From positions 1 through 28,720 of the forward strand of contig JAEYTA010000192.1 of the NCBI GenBank assembly GCA_023434265.1: a stretch of 28,720 bases of DNA, in the 5' to 3' direction. Numbering within the stretch: position 1 is the first letter of the stretch; every line of letters begins with the position of its first letter. The translations under genes were made by a program, and so were the position numbers. This document shows, one piece after another, positions 1 to 6,258 of this stretch. The notes under the pieces are model-generated. The model was given only the letters and a program-made list of their open reading frames with translations, had not been told where the DNA came from and did not search any database. Source of the DNA: Pseudomonadota bacterium. Lineage in GTDB: Bacteria; Pseudomonadota; Alphaproteobacteria; Caulobacterales; Caulobacteraceae.

Positions 1-408
1 GCCCGCGCGACCTCGCCCACGCCCGGCCTCCCCGCCGCTTCCGTCCCGGCGCCGGCCGCGCCGCCTCGCCCGCGCGGCCATCCCGAGGAACTGGAGCCGC
101 GCCGCCAGCGCCGCCTGTCGCGTGAGCGCGATCCGATCGAGGCGCGCATCGACCTGCACGGCCACGGCCGCTTCCAGGCCCAGGACGCCCTGACCGCCTT
201 CCTGATCGGCGCGCAGGCCCGGGGCTATCGCTCCGTTCTGGTGATCACCGGCCAGGGCCGCCGCGGCGGCACGGGCGTCATCCGCGCCTCCGTCCACGAA
301 TGGCTGCAGGCGCCGGCGCTCCGCGCGGTGGTCTCCGGCTTCGCCCCGGCGGCGCGCCGGCACGGCGGCGACGGCGCCCTCTATGTGACGATCCGGCGGG
401 AGGCGTGA
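1..408 (+). CDS. Smr-domain protein, C-terminal part (5' end outside window)
   Basis: The frame is open from base 1 to the TGA at 406-408, giving 135 visible residues; the start lies to the left of the window. The first 40 visible residues are a Pro/Ala/Arg-rich linker. The Smr (small MutS-related) domain follows, with the DLHG motif at visible residues 51-54, TGQGRRGG at 83-90 and the closing GGDGALYV at 122-129. Smr domains bind nucleic acids, and several members nick DNA or RNA. In bacteria such stand-alone proteins are found near recombination and envelope genes, but their exact role is often unknown. The gene converges on adenosine kinase. Its stop codon is the first unit of an inverted 7-bp repeat array (404-479). 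The family assignment is firm from the three motifs; the substrate cannot be told. Confidence 0.88.
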   Translation, partial: ARATSPTPGLPAASVPAPAAPPRPRGHPEELEPRRQRRLSRERDPIEARIDLHGHGRFQAQDALTAFLIGAQARGYRSVLVITGQGRRGGTGVIRASVHEWLQAPALRAVVSGFAPAARRHGGDGALYVTIRREA

Positions 409-479
409 TTGGTGAGTCGTGATTCGTGAGGAGCCGAGGGAACCCCGCCACAGTCACGACTCACGAGTCACGATTCACG
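404..479. repeat. Inverted pair of 7-bp tandem repeats between convergent genes
   Basis: The left arm (404-431) is four heptamers of the form CGTGANT: CGTGATT, GGTGAGT, CGTGATT, CGTGAGG. The right arm (452-479), read on the minus strand, is four more: CGTGAAT, CGTGACT, CGTGAGT, CGTGACT. A 20-base spacer separates them. The arms contain an 11-bp perfect inverted repeat (412-422 with 454-464), so the transcript of either strand can fold into a long imperfect hairpin. There is no T-run, so this is not a classical Rho-independent terminator. The outermost unit on each side carries the stop codon of the flanking gene. It could act as a bidirectional transcription or mRNA 3'-end element, or be a dispersed intergenic repeat. 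Confidence 0.85.
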
Positions 480-1500
480 CCTCAAGCTTCAGCCCCGCCT
501 CTTTCGCCAGCGTCTCCAGCGAGGCCATCGGCCGCGGCCCCCAGTGGGCGATGACCTCGGCGGCGGCCAGCGAGCCCAGCCTGCCGGCGTCCTCCAGCGA
601 CAGGCCGCGCGCCAGCCCCAGCAGGAAGCCGGCGGCGTACTGATCCCCGGCGCCGGTGGTGTCGACCACCTTGTCGACCGGGCGGGCGGAGACCTCGACC
701 CGCTCCCCCCCGCCGCGTCCGAACACCACCGAGCCCCGCGGCCCGCGCGTGACGGCGGCGATGTCGACGATGCGGCCGAGGTGGGCGGCGGCGTGGTCGA
801 AATCCTCGGTCTCGAACAGGGCCGCGAGCTCCGCCTCGTTGGCCAGGACGATGTCGGCGGAGGCCTCGATGAAGGCCAGCAGTTCGGCGCGCCAGCGGTG
901 CACCACGAAGGCGTCCGACAGGGTGATGGCGACCTTGCGCCCGGCCGCGTGGGCGGCGGCGGCGGCGGCCTCGAAGGCGGCGCGGGCCGGGGCCGGATCG
1001 AACAGATAGCCCTCGAGGTAGACGATCTGCGAGGCCCCGATCAGGTCAGCGTCGATGTCGGCGACCGTCAGCTGGTTGGCGGCGCCGAGGAAGGTGCACA
1101 TGGTGCGCTGGCCGTCCGGGGTGACGTTGATCATGCACACCCCGGTGGCGTGGCCCGAGGCGGCGCCGTCGCCCAGCGGCGGGGTGGCGAAGTGGACGCC
1201 GACGGCGTGGATGTCGTGGGTGAACACCCCGCCCAGCTGGTCGTCGGCGACCTTGCCGATGTAGGCCGCCCGGCCGCCGAAGCTGCCGACGCCGGCCACG
1301 GTGTTGCCCGCCGACCCGCCCGAGGCCTCCACGCCCGCGGCCATGGCGGCGTAGAGGGCGGCGCTGCGGTCGGCGTCGACCAGCTGCATCGAGCCGGGCG
1401 TCAGCCCCTGGGCCTCGAGGAAGGCGGGCTCGCAGGGGGCGAGAACGTCGACGATGGCGTTGCCGACGGCGCAGACGTCGAAAGCGGCGGACTGGGTCAT
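475..1500 (-). CDS. Adenosine kinase (PfkB/ribokinase family)
   Basis: The product is 341 residues and would phosphorylate adenosine with ATP to AMP in the cytoplasm, a purine salvage step. Family marks are the N-terminal strand with GNAIVD at 13-18 and the substrate-side GGSAGNT motif at 61-67. NEAE at 221-224 (PfkB 'NxxE' motif) and the signature DTTGAGD at 280-286, with D286 as the expected catalytic base, complete the set. Length fits the alphaproteobacterial adenosine-kinase subgroup. The ATG at 1500 begins directly before the conserved fold; upstream there is only a weak purine-rich site. The stop codon lies inside the inverted heptad array shared with the Smr gene. Other PfkB sugar or nucleoside kinases are an alternative, but the N-terminus and GGSAGNT match adenosine kinases best. 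Confidence 0.85.
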   Translation of the reverse strand: MTQSAAFDVCAVGNAIVDVLAPCEPAFLEAQGLTPGSMQLVDADRSAALYAAMAAGVEASGGSAGNTVAGVGSFGGRAAYIGKVADDQLGGVFTHDIHAVGVHFATPPLGDGAASGHATGVCMINVTPDGQRTMCTFLGAANQLTVADIDADLIGASQIVYLEGYLFDPAPARAAFEAAAAAAHAAGRKVAITLSDAFVVHRWRAELLAFIEASADIVLANEAELAALFETEDFDHAAAHLGRIVDIAAVTRGPRGSVVFGRGGGERVEVSARPVDKVVDTTGAGDQYAAGFLLGLARGLSLEDAGRLGSLAAAEVIAHWGPRPMASLETLAKEAGLKLEA

Positions 1501-1550
1501 GGGCGGCCTTTAGCCGACCCGCCCCGCCGCGCCAACGGCGGGCGCGCCCG

Positions 1551-2483
1551 TCACTCCGCGGCGGCCGGCCCGTAAAGGAAGTCCGCGGCCGCCGCGGACA
1601 TTTCGCGGTAGGCGTGGCCGACGCCGGGAACCACGTGCAGCCGCCAGCGCAGCGGCACGCCCCGTCGGGCGCTCTCGGCCCGCGCCGCGGCGTGGAAATG
1701 CCGGCCGCGCGCCAGCCGGTGCGCGCCCTGGGCCATGGCCTGCGGCGACTCGCGCAGGTGGCCGCGGGTCTCCGCCGCGTTGTCGAGCTCGCCGAGGAAT
1801 ACCACGAGGTCCCGCCCGAAGGCGGCTTGCGCCTGTCCGGCCTGCATCGACACGCCGCCGAGGCCATAGGGAAAGGCGACATCCGTCTCGGGCGTGGTGT
1901 ACCAGCCGGCGTTGGCCGCCAGCGCCGTGCGCACCCGCGTGCGCGGGGCGAACAGCATCATGCGGTGGATGATCTGCCCGCCGGCGGAATGGCCGAACAG
2001 GTCGTAGCGGGTCTGCCGCGAGCCGGTCCGCGCCACGCCCTGGTCGAACACGGCTTCCACGTCGTCGAACAGCCAGGTCTCCGGCGGGGTCAGCTCGACC
2101 TCGCCCAGGGTGACGACGTCTGCGTCGGCGCGGATCATGCCGGCGAGATTGTAGGCGATCGGGCCGGGGAACTGCGCCTCGTCGAAGGCCGGAGCCAGCA
2201 CCAGCAGGTCGTACCTCTCGGCGGCCGACGTCCAGGCGTCGCGATAGTCGTCGCCGTTGCGGCCGCCGCCGGCGAGCACGACGACGATCGGATCGTCCGG
2301 GCCATGGCCGGCGGCGCGCCAGGTGAACACCTCGATCGTCCTCGCGCGCGGCAGGGCGGCCTCGAAGCGGCCGGCCCCGACCGGGATTTCCGCCCCCCCG
2401 GTTTGCGCGACGGCGGGCCGGACCGACGCGCCGATCAGGGCGACGGCGGCGAGCAGGAGGAGGACGAGGCGCGGCTTGTGCAT
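1551..2483 (-). CDS. Secreted alpha/beta-hydrolase (esterase/depolymerase-like)
   Basis: From the ATG at 2483 the product is 310 residues. It opens with a signal peptide: basic HKPR, then a Leu/Ala-rich core to about residue 20, with likely cleavage after AVA at 24-26. The alpha/beta-hydrolase core shows the nucleophile elbow GHSAGG at 164-169 (Ser166), a candidate acid Asp234 in GELDN and His290 in PGVGH. An oxyanion-side loop AGGGRNG lies at 71-77. The general shape recalls PHB-depolymerase or feruloyl-esterase-like lipases, but the substrate cannot be read from sequence. A GGAG site sits 8 bases before this ATG. Longer versions of the frame would run into the divergent regulator and lack the signal peptide, so I rejected them. 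The gene is divergent from the LytTR regulator with 76 bp between starts, which suggests it may be a target. Confidence 0.8.
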   Translation of the reverse strand: MHKPRLVLLLLAAVALIGASVRPAVAQTGGAEIPVGAGRFEAALPRARTIEVFTWRAAGHGPDDPIVVVLAGGGRNGDDYRDAWTSAAERYDLLVLAPAFDEAQFPGPIAYNLAGMIRADADVVTLGEVELTPPETWLFDDVEAVFDQGVARTGSRQTRYDLFGHSAGGQIIHRMMLFAPRTRVRTALAANAGWYTTPETDVAFPYGLGGVSMQAGQAQAAFGRDLVVFLGELDNAAETRGHLRESPQAMAQGAHRLARGRHFHAAARAESARRGVPLRWRLHVVPGVGHAYREMSAAAADFLYGPAAAE

Positions 2484-2546
2484 TGCAGGCTCCGGACGAT
2501 GGCGGTTGTATCCGTCGGCAGTGCCCGCGCCGGCGCCGGGCGGAAA

Positions 2547-2552
2547 AGGGAG
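2547..2552 (+). promoter_or_regulatory. Ribosome binding site deciding the GTG start of the LytTR gene
   Basis: The hexamer AGGGAG at 2547-2552 lies 7 bases before a GTG at 2560 that is in frame with the LytTR protein. No ATG lies between it and the conserved membrane region, so this site supports a GTG start. The alternative GTG at 2578 has no such site. Confidence 0.65.
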
Positions 2553-2559
2553 TTGTCGT

Positions 2560-3351
2560 GTGCTGTCCGCCGCTGTCGTGAGCCGTCCGTTCGCCGGGCC
2601 GCCCCGCCCCGCGCGGCCGCCCGGTCGCCGCGCCGTCGTCGTCCTGCTCCACCTCGCGGGAGTCGCCGCCCTGACCCTCGTGCTCGCCTCCAGCGGGGCC
2701 TTCGACAGCGATCGCCTGCCGCTGGCGCGGCGGACGCTGATGTTCGCCGTCATCTCGGCCCTGCTGATCGGCCAGACGGCCTTGCTGATCGCGCCGGCGC
2801 GCCGCCTCGCCGGAACCGGAACGGCGCGGCAGCTGGCGGCGGCGGGCGGCGTGCTGATCGCGACCCTGCTGCTGATGACGGTCGAGATCGACCTGCTGAA
2901 GGCCACGCCGCTGGTCCCCTACGACCGCGATTCCCTGCCCGGTTTCGCGCTCTTCCTGCTTCCGTTCGTCGCGCCGGTCGCGGGGCTGGTCATCGGCCTG
3001 GGATGGATCGGCGGGCGGCGGTCCGCGCCGCCGCTACCCCCCGCCGCGACGCCTGCGCCGGCCGGCGCCGTCAGCCCGGTGCTGCGCATCCAGGCGGTCG
3101 ATCACTACCTCGAGGTCTGGAGCGAGGGCCGCCGGCGGCTGTTGCGCGGCCCGATGGCGGAGGCGGTGCGCCGCCTGCCTGCCGGCGCGGGTGTCCGGCC
3201 GCACCGCTCGTGGTGGGTCGCCGGCTCCGAGATCGTGCGTCTCGAGCGGCGCGGCCGCGACCACCATCTGGTGCTCCGCGACGGCCTGCGCGTGCCGGTG
3301 GCGCGGGGGCGGGTTGCGGAGGTGCGCCGCTTCCTCGGTCTCCGCGACTGA
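2560..3351 (+). CDS. Membrane-anchored LytTR-family transcription regulator
   Basis: The product is 263 residues from the GTG at 2560. The N-terminal half holds four predicted membrane helices at about 25-44, 60-78, 92-110 and 128-150, separated by short charged loops. A Pro/Ala-rich linker (155-172) leads to a C-terminal LytTR DNA-binding domain at about 174-263. It contains the VDHYLEVW segment (180-187), RPHRSWWV (213-220) and a basic end, RVAEVRRF (251-258). LytTR domains bind direct repeats as dimers. Here the usual response-regulator receiver domain is replaced by the membrane part, so signalling presumably comes from the membrane, possibly through a partner protein. The gene is divergent from a secreted hydrolase and 44 bp upstream of an ATP-grasp gene. 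Family call is firm; ligand and targets are unknown. Confidence 0.85.
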   Translation: MLSAAVVSRPFAGPPRPARPPGRRAVVVLLHLAGVAALTLVLASSGAFDSDRLPLARRTLMFAVISALLIGQTALLIAPARRLAGTGTARQLAAAGGVLIATLLLMTVEIDLLKATPLVPYDRDSLPGFALFLLPFVAPVAGLVIGLGWIGGRRSAPPLPPAATPAPAGAVSPVLRIQAVDHYLEVWSEGRRRLLRGPMAEAVRRLPAGAGVRPHRSWWVAGSEIVRLERRGRDHHLVLRDGLRVPVARGRVAEVRRFLGLRD

Positions 3352-3395
3352 CGAAGGCGGTTGCGGCGCGGCCCCGGTTGCGGCCATGGAAGGGC

Positions 3396-4265
3396 ATGAG
3401 CCGTCTCGCCGTCCTGACCCCCGATCCCGCCGATTCTTCCTACGCCGGCCAGTGGCCGGCCGTGCTGGAGCGCCTCGCCGCGGCTCTCGCGGAAGCGGGG
3501 CTCGAGGCCGTCCCGACGCCGTGGACCGACCATGTCGACGACGCCGGCGGGCTGGACGGATATTCGCTGGTCCTGCCGCTGATCGTCTGGGGCTATCACC
3601 GCGATCACGACCGCTGGATGCGGGCCTGCCGCACGTGGGAGGCCGCCGGCGTGCGCATGCTCAATCCGCCGGCGGTGATCGGCTGGAACTCGGACAAGGC
3701 CTACCTCGGCCGGCTGGCCGAAAAGGGCGTGGCCGTCCCGGAGACGATCTGGACGGACGGCGTCGCCCCGGCCGATGTCGAGGCGGCCTTCGACCGCTTC
3801 GGGACCGACACCGTCATCGTCAAGCCGCGGGTGTCGGGCGGGGCCTGGAAGACGCTGCGGCTGGCCCGCGGCGACGCCCTGGAGAACCCGCCGGAGGGGG
3901 CCGCGATGATCCAGCCCTACCTGCCGTCCATCGAATCCGAGGGCGAAACCAGCCTGCTGTTCTTCGGCGGCCGCCTCAGCCACGTGGTCAACAAGCGACC
4001 CGTCGGCGGCGACTTCCGCATCCAGACCCAGTTCGGCGGCCAGTACCGCGCCCTGCCGGAGGCGCCCGCCGGAGCGCTGGAGCTGGCGGAGCGCACACTC
4101 GCGGCCATCGACGAGGACCTGCTCTACGCCCGCATCGACATGGCGCAGGGGCCGGACGGCGAATGGCTGCTGATGGAGGCCGAGCTGATCGAGCCGGACT
4201 TCTACCTCGGCGCCGCCCCGGAAGGCGGGGCGCGGTTCGCGCAGGCGGTGAGGGCGCGCCTCTAG
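3396..4265 (+). CDS. ATP-grasp domain protein, probable carboxylate-amine ligase
   Basis: The product is 289 residues from the ATG at 3396. The N-terminal third (about 1-85) is a pre-ATP-grasp fold ending in LNPPAVIGWNSDK (about 88-100). The ATP-grasp core has VIVKPRVSGGAWKT at about 142-155, the nucleotide-binding Lys plus a Gly-rich loop. MIQPYLPSIESEGETS (about 171-186) follows, then the metal-binding end with RIDMA and LMEAELIEPDFYL near 245-270. The pattern resembles RimK, glutathione synthetase and cycloserine-type (DcsG-like) ligases, which join a carboxylate to an amine through an acyl phosphate. No biosynthetic neighbours reveal the substrate. Purines GGAAGGG lie too close to the ATG to be a normal ribosome site, so the start is the less certain part. 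The stop codon overlaps that of convergent nth. Confidence 0.75.
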   Translation: MSRLAVLTPDPADSSYAGQWPAVLERLAAALAEAGLEAVPTPWTDHVDDAGGLDGYSLVLPLIVWGYHRDHDRWMRACRTWEAAGVRMLNPPAVIGWNSDKAYLGRLAEKGVAVPETIWTDGVAPADVEAAFDRFGTDTVIVKPRVSGGAWKTLRLARGDALENPPEGAAMIQPYLPSIESEGETSLLFFGGRLSHVVNKRPVGGDFRIQTQFGGQYRALPEAPAGALELAERTLAAIDEDLLYARIDMAQGPDGEWLLMEAELIEPDFYLGAAPEGGARFAQAVRARL

Positions 4266-5002
4266 GCCGCCTCCCCCAGCGCCTGGAGCCCGGCCCGGCT
4301 CGGACACAGGTCGGCGATGACACAGGCGCTGCATTTCGGCCGGCGCGCGGTGCAGACGTAGCGACCGTGCAGGATCAGCCAGTGGTGCGCCTTGGGCAGC
4401 CAGTCTTCCGGCACGATCTCGTGCAGCTGGGCCTCGACCTTGTCCGGCGTGGCGGCGTTGGCCAGGCCGAGGCGGTGGGAGACGCGGAAGACGTGGGTGT
4501 CCACGGCGATGGCCGGCTCGACCCCCATCTCGTTCAGCACCACGCTGGCGGTCTTGCGGCCGACGCCGGGCAGGGCCTGCAGGGCCTCGCGGCTCAGGGG
4601 AACCTCGCCGCCGTGCTGCTCCAGCACGATGCGGCTCAGCGCGATGACGTTCCTCGCCTTGTTGCGGTAGAGGCCGATGGACGAGATGTAGGGGATCAGC
4701 CCCGCCTCCCCGAGCGCCAGCATCTTCGCCGGCGTGTCGGCGACCTTGAACAGCTTGTCCGTGGCCTTGTTGACCCCGACGTCGGTGGCCTGGGCGGACA
4801 GGGCGACGGCGACCACGAAGGTGAAGGGGTTGGTGTAGTTCAGCTCGGTCTTCGGGTCCGGCATGACGCCGGACAGGCGCTCGAAGACGGCCTCGACCCG
4901 GTCCTCGTCCGGCGGCCAGCGCAGCACCGGGACCATCGGTCCGGTGAGCACGGCGGGACGCTTCGGAGCGGCGGCTGTCTTGCGGGCCCGGGGCGGCTTC
5001 AT
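4262..5002 (-). CDS. nth: Endonuclease III
   Basis: The product is 246 residues, a base-excision-repair DNA glycosylase/AP lyase that removes oxidised pyrimidines. The helix-hairpin-helix LPGVGRKTA is at 144-152 with the catalytic Lys150. The catalytic Asp168 lies in VDTHVFR. The 4Fe-4S loop is complete, with Cys217, Cys224, Cys227 and Cys233 in the classical C-X6-C-X2-C-X5-C spacing. A basic N-terminal extension of roughly 30 residues precedes the family core, making it longer than the 211-residue E. coli enzyme; a later start is possible but no better ribosome site was found. It converges with the ATP-grasp gene, whose stop shares bases 4263-4264, and is divergent from the emr operon. Confidence 0.95.
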   Translation of the reverse strand: MKPPRARKTAAAPKRPAVLTGPMVPVLRWPPDEDRVEAVFERLSGVMPDPKTELNYTNPFTFVVAVALSAQATDVGVNKATDKLFKVADTPAKMLALGEAGLIPYISSIGLYRNKARNVIALSRIVLEQHGGEVPLSREALQALPGVGRKTASVVLNEMGVEPAIAVDTHVFRVSHRLGLANAATPDKVEAQLHEIVPEDWLPKAHHWLILHGRYVCTARRPKCSACVIADLCPSRAGLQALGEAA

Positions 5003-5059
5003 GCCCCCTCGTCGCCGGGGGTCGCTCCGGGGTCAAGGCCAGGGGCCGCCAGGCGCTGA

Positions 5060-5081
5060 AACACGACGTGTTGCGGCGCAA
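5060..5081. promoter_or_regulatory. Two abutting perfect dyads in the nth/emrA divergent region
   Basis: AACACG-A-CGTGTT occupies 5060-5072 and TTGCG-G-CGCAA occupies 5071-5081; they share the two T bases. Both are perfect inverted repeats of operator-like size and lie between the divergent starts of nth (5002) and emrA (5155). Which gene they serve, and whether any protein binds, cannot be seen. Confidence 0.4.
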
Positions 5082-5092
5082 CAGATGGACGG

Positions 5093-5121
5093 TTGATTTT
5101 TGGACGATGGTGTCCATTTTA
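5093..5121 (+). promoter_or_regulatory. Probable promoter of the emrA-emrB-tetR operon with dyad operator
   Basis: A -35-like TTGATT at 5093-5098 is followed, after a 17-base spacer, by a -10-like ATTTTA at 5116-5121. Transcription would start about 27 bases before the emrA ATG. The spacer holds the dyad TGGAC-6-GTCCA (5101-5116), and a further ATGGAC lies at 5085-5090, so three half-sites surround the promoter. A repressor here would block RNA polymerase; the TetR-family protein encoded by the third gene of the operon is the obvious candidate. This AT-rich patch stands out in very GC-rich surroundings. Confidence 0.55.
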
Positions 5122-5154
5122 GCCGCCGCTTTCCTCCCCGACCCCGGACTCCCC

Positions 5155-6258
5155 ATGCCTTCTGCGCTCAAGAAACGCCTGCCCCTGCTCGTCGTCGCGG
5201 TCGTCGGCGTGGCGCTCCTCGTGGGGGGCGGGCTGTGGTGGCACGGCAAACAGCGCTGGGAATCCACCGACAACGCCTTCGTCCAGGCCGACACCACCGA
5301 GGTGAGCCCGCAGATCGAGGGCTATGTCGTCGAGGTGCTGGTCGCCGACAACCAGCACGTCGAGGCGGGTCAGGTGCTGGTCCGTCTCGATGACGCCGAC
5401 GCTCGCGCCGATCTGGCCGAGGCCGAGGCCAACCTCGCCGCCGTCGAGGCTTCGGTGCGCAACGTCGACGCCCGCTCGGTGCAGGAGCAGGCGATGATCG
5501 CCAGCCGCGCCGCCGCCGTCAGCCAGGCCCAGGCCCAGGCCGACCTCGCCCGCCAGCAGGTCGAACGCTACGGCCGCCTGGCCGAGCAGGGCTGGGTGTC
5601 GCAGCAGCGCATCGACGCCGAGCGCGCCGGCGCCCGCACCGCCCAGGCCTCGGTGGCCGAAGCCCGGGCCGCCCTCGTCGCCGAACAGCGCGCCGCCGGC
5701 GTGCTGGGCTCGACCCGCCAGCAGTCGGTCGCCTCGGTCGAACAGGCGCGCGCCGCCGTCGACCGCGCCCGCATCCGGCTGGAGCGAACCGTCATCCGCG
5801 CCCCCGTGGCCGGGGTGGTCGGGGCGCGCGGCGTGCGCGTCGGCCAGTTCGTCCGTCCGGGCGGGACCATCCTGTCGATCGTGCCGCTGGGCGACGCCTA
5901 TGTGGTGGCCAACTTCAAGGAGACCCAGGTCGACCGGCTGCGGCTGGGTCAGGAGGTCGAGATCCGCGCCGACGCCTTCCCCGACCGCCGGCTGAGCGGC
6001 CGCATCGACAGCTTCGCCCCGGCCACCGGCTCGGAGTTCGCCCTGATCCCGGTCGAGAACGCCACCGGCAACTTCACCAAGATCACCCAGCGGGTGCCGG
6101 TGCGCATCCGGCTGGAGGGCGAGTCCCTCGCCGCCCTGCGGCCGGGCCTGTCGGTGGAGGTGAAGGTGGACCTGAAGAGCCATGGCGGGGCCAGCTTCGC
6201 CGAGGCGGCGGCCGCCCGCCCGGTGCAGAACGCCGCCCTGACGGCGTCGGACCGGTGA
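5155..6258 (+). CDS. emrA: EmrA-type efflux membrane-fusion (HlyD-family) protein
   Basis: The product is 367 residues, the periplasmic adaptor linking the inner-membrane pump EmrB to an outer-membrane channel. A single N-terminal membrane helix spans about 9-28. The barrel-sandwich (lipoyl-like) half-motif is at about 45-79, and a long Ala/Gln/Glu/Arg-rich coiled coil at about 83-208. The returning half-motif includes TVIRAPVAGVVG (212-223), and a beta-barrel domain follows to about 345. The stretch ATGSEFALIPVENATGNF (290-307) is highly typical of EmrA/VceA proteins. The ATG at 5155 was chosen because earlier in-frame starts lie inside the promoter/operator region. The stop overlaps the GTG of emrB by four bases (GTGA). 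No outer-membrane TolC-like gene is in the window. Confidence 0.92.
   Translation: MPSALKKRLPLLVVAVVGVALLVGGGLWWHGKQRWESTDNAFVQADTTEVSPQIEGYVVEVLVADNQHVEAGQVLVRLDDADARADLAEAEANLAAVEASVRNVDARSVQEQAMIASRAAAVSQAQAQADLARQQVERYGRLAEQGWVSQQRIDAERAGARTAQASVAEARAALVAEQRAAGVLGSTRQQSVASVEQARAAVDRARIRLERTVIRAPVAGVVGARGVRVGQFVRPGGTILSIVPLGDAYVVANFKETQVDRLRLGQEVEIRADAFPDRRLSGRIDSFAPATGSEFALIPVENATGNFTKITQRVPVRIRLEGESLAALRPGLSVEVKVDLKSHGGASFAEAAAARPVQNAALTASDR

Noticed and set aside
412..464. Rho-independent terminator between Smr and adenosine kinase
   Set aside because: The hairpin is imperfect with a long loop and has no T-run on either strand; it is better described as a heptad repeat array.
404..479. 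CRISPR-like array
   Set aside because: The units are 7 bp without spacers and inverted, and there are no cas genes.
2525..2540. GC-rich palindrome between the hydrolase and LytTR genes as an operator
   Set aside because: The symmetry GCGCCGGCGC is short and expected by chance at this GC content.
2484..2906. Longer start for the secreted hydrolase (451 residues)
   Set aside because: It would overlap the LytTR gene and bury the signal peptide; the ATG at 2483 has a ribosome site and a proper signal sequence.
1614..3395. N-terminal extension of the ATP-grasp protein by about 590 residues
   Set aside because: The extension is antisense to the secreted hydrolase and out of frame with the LytTR gene; the ATP-grasp fold starts at the ATG at 3396.
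5068..5154. Earlier start of emrA
   Set aside because: It lies within the promoter and operator candidates and adds residues not typical of EmrA proteins.
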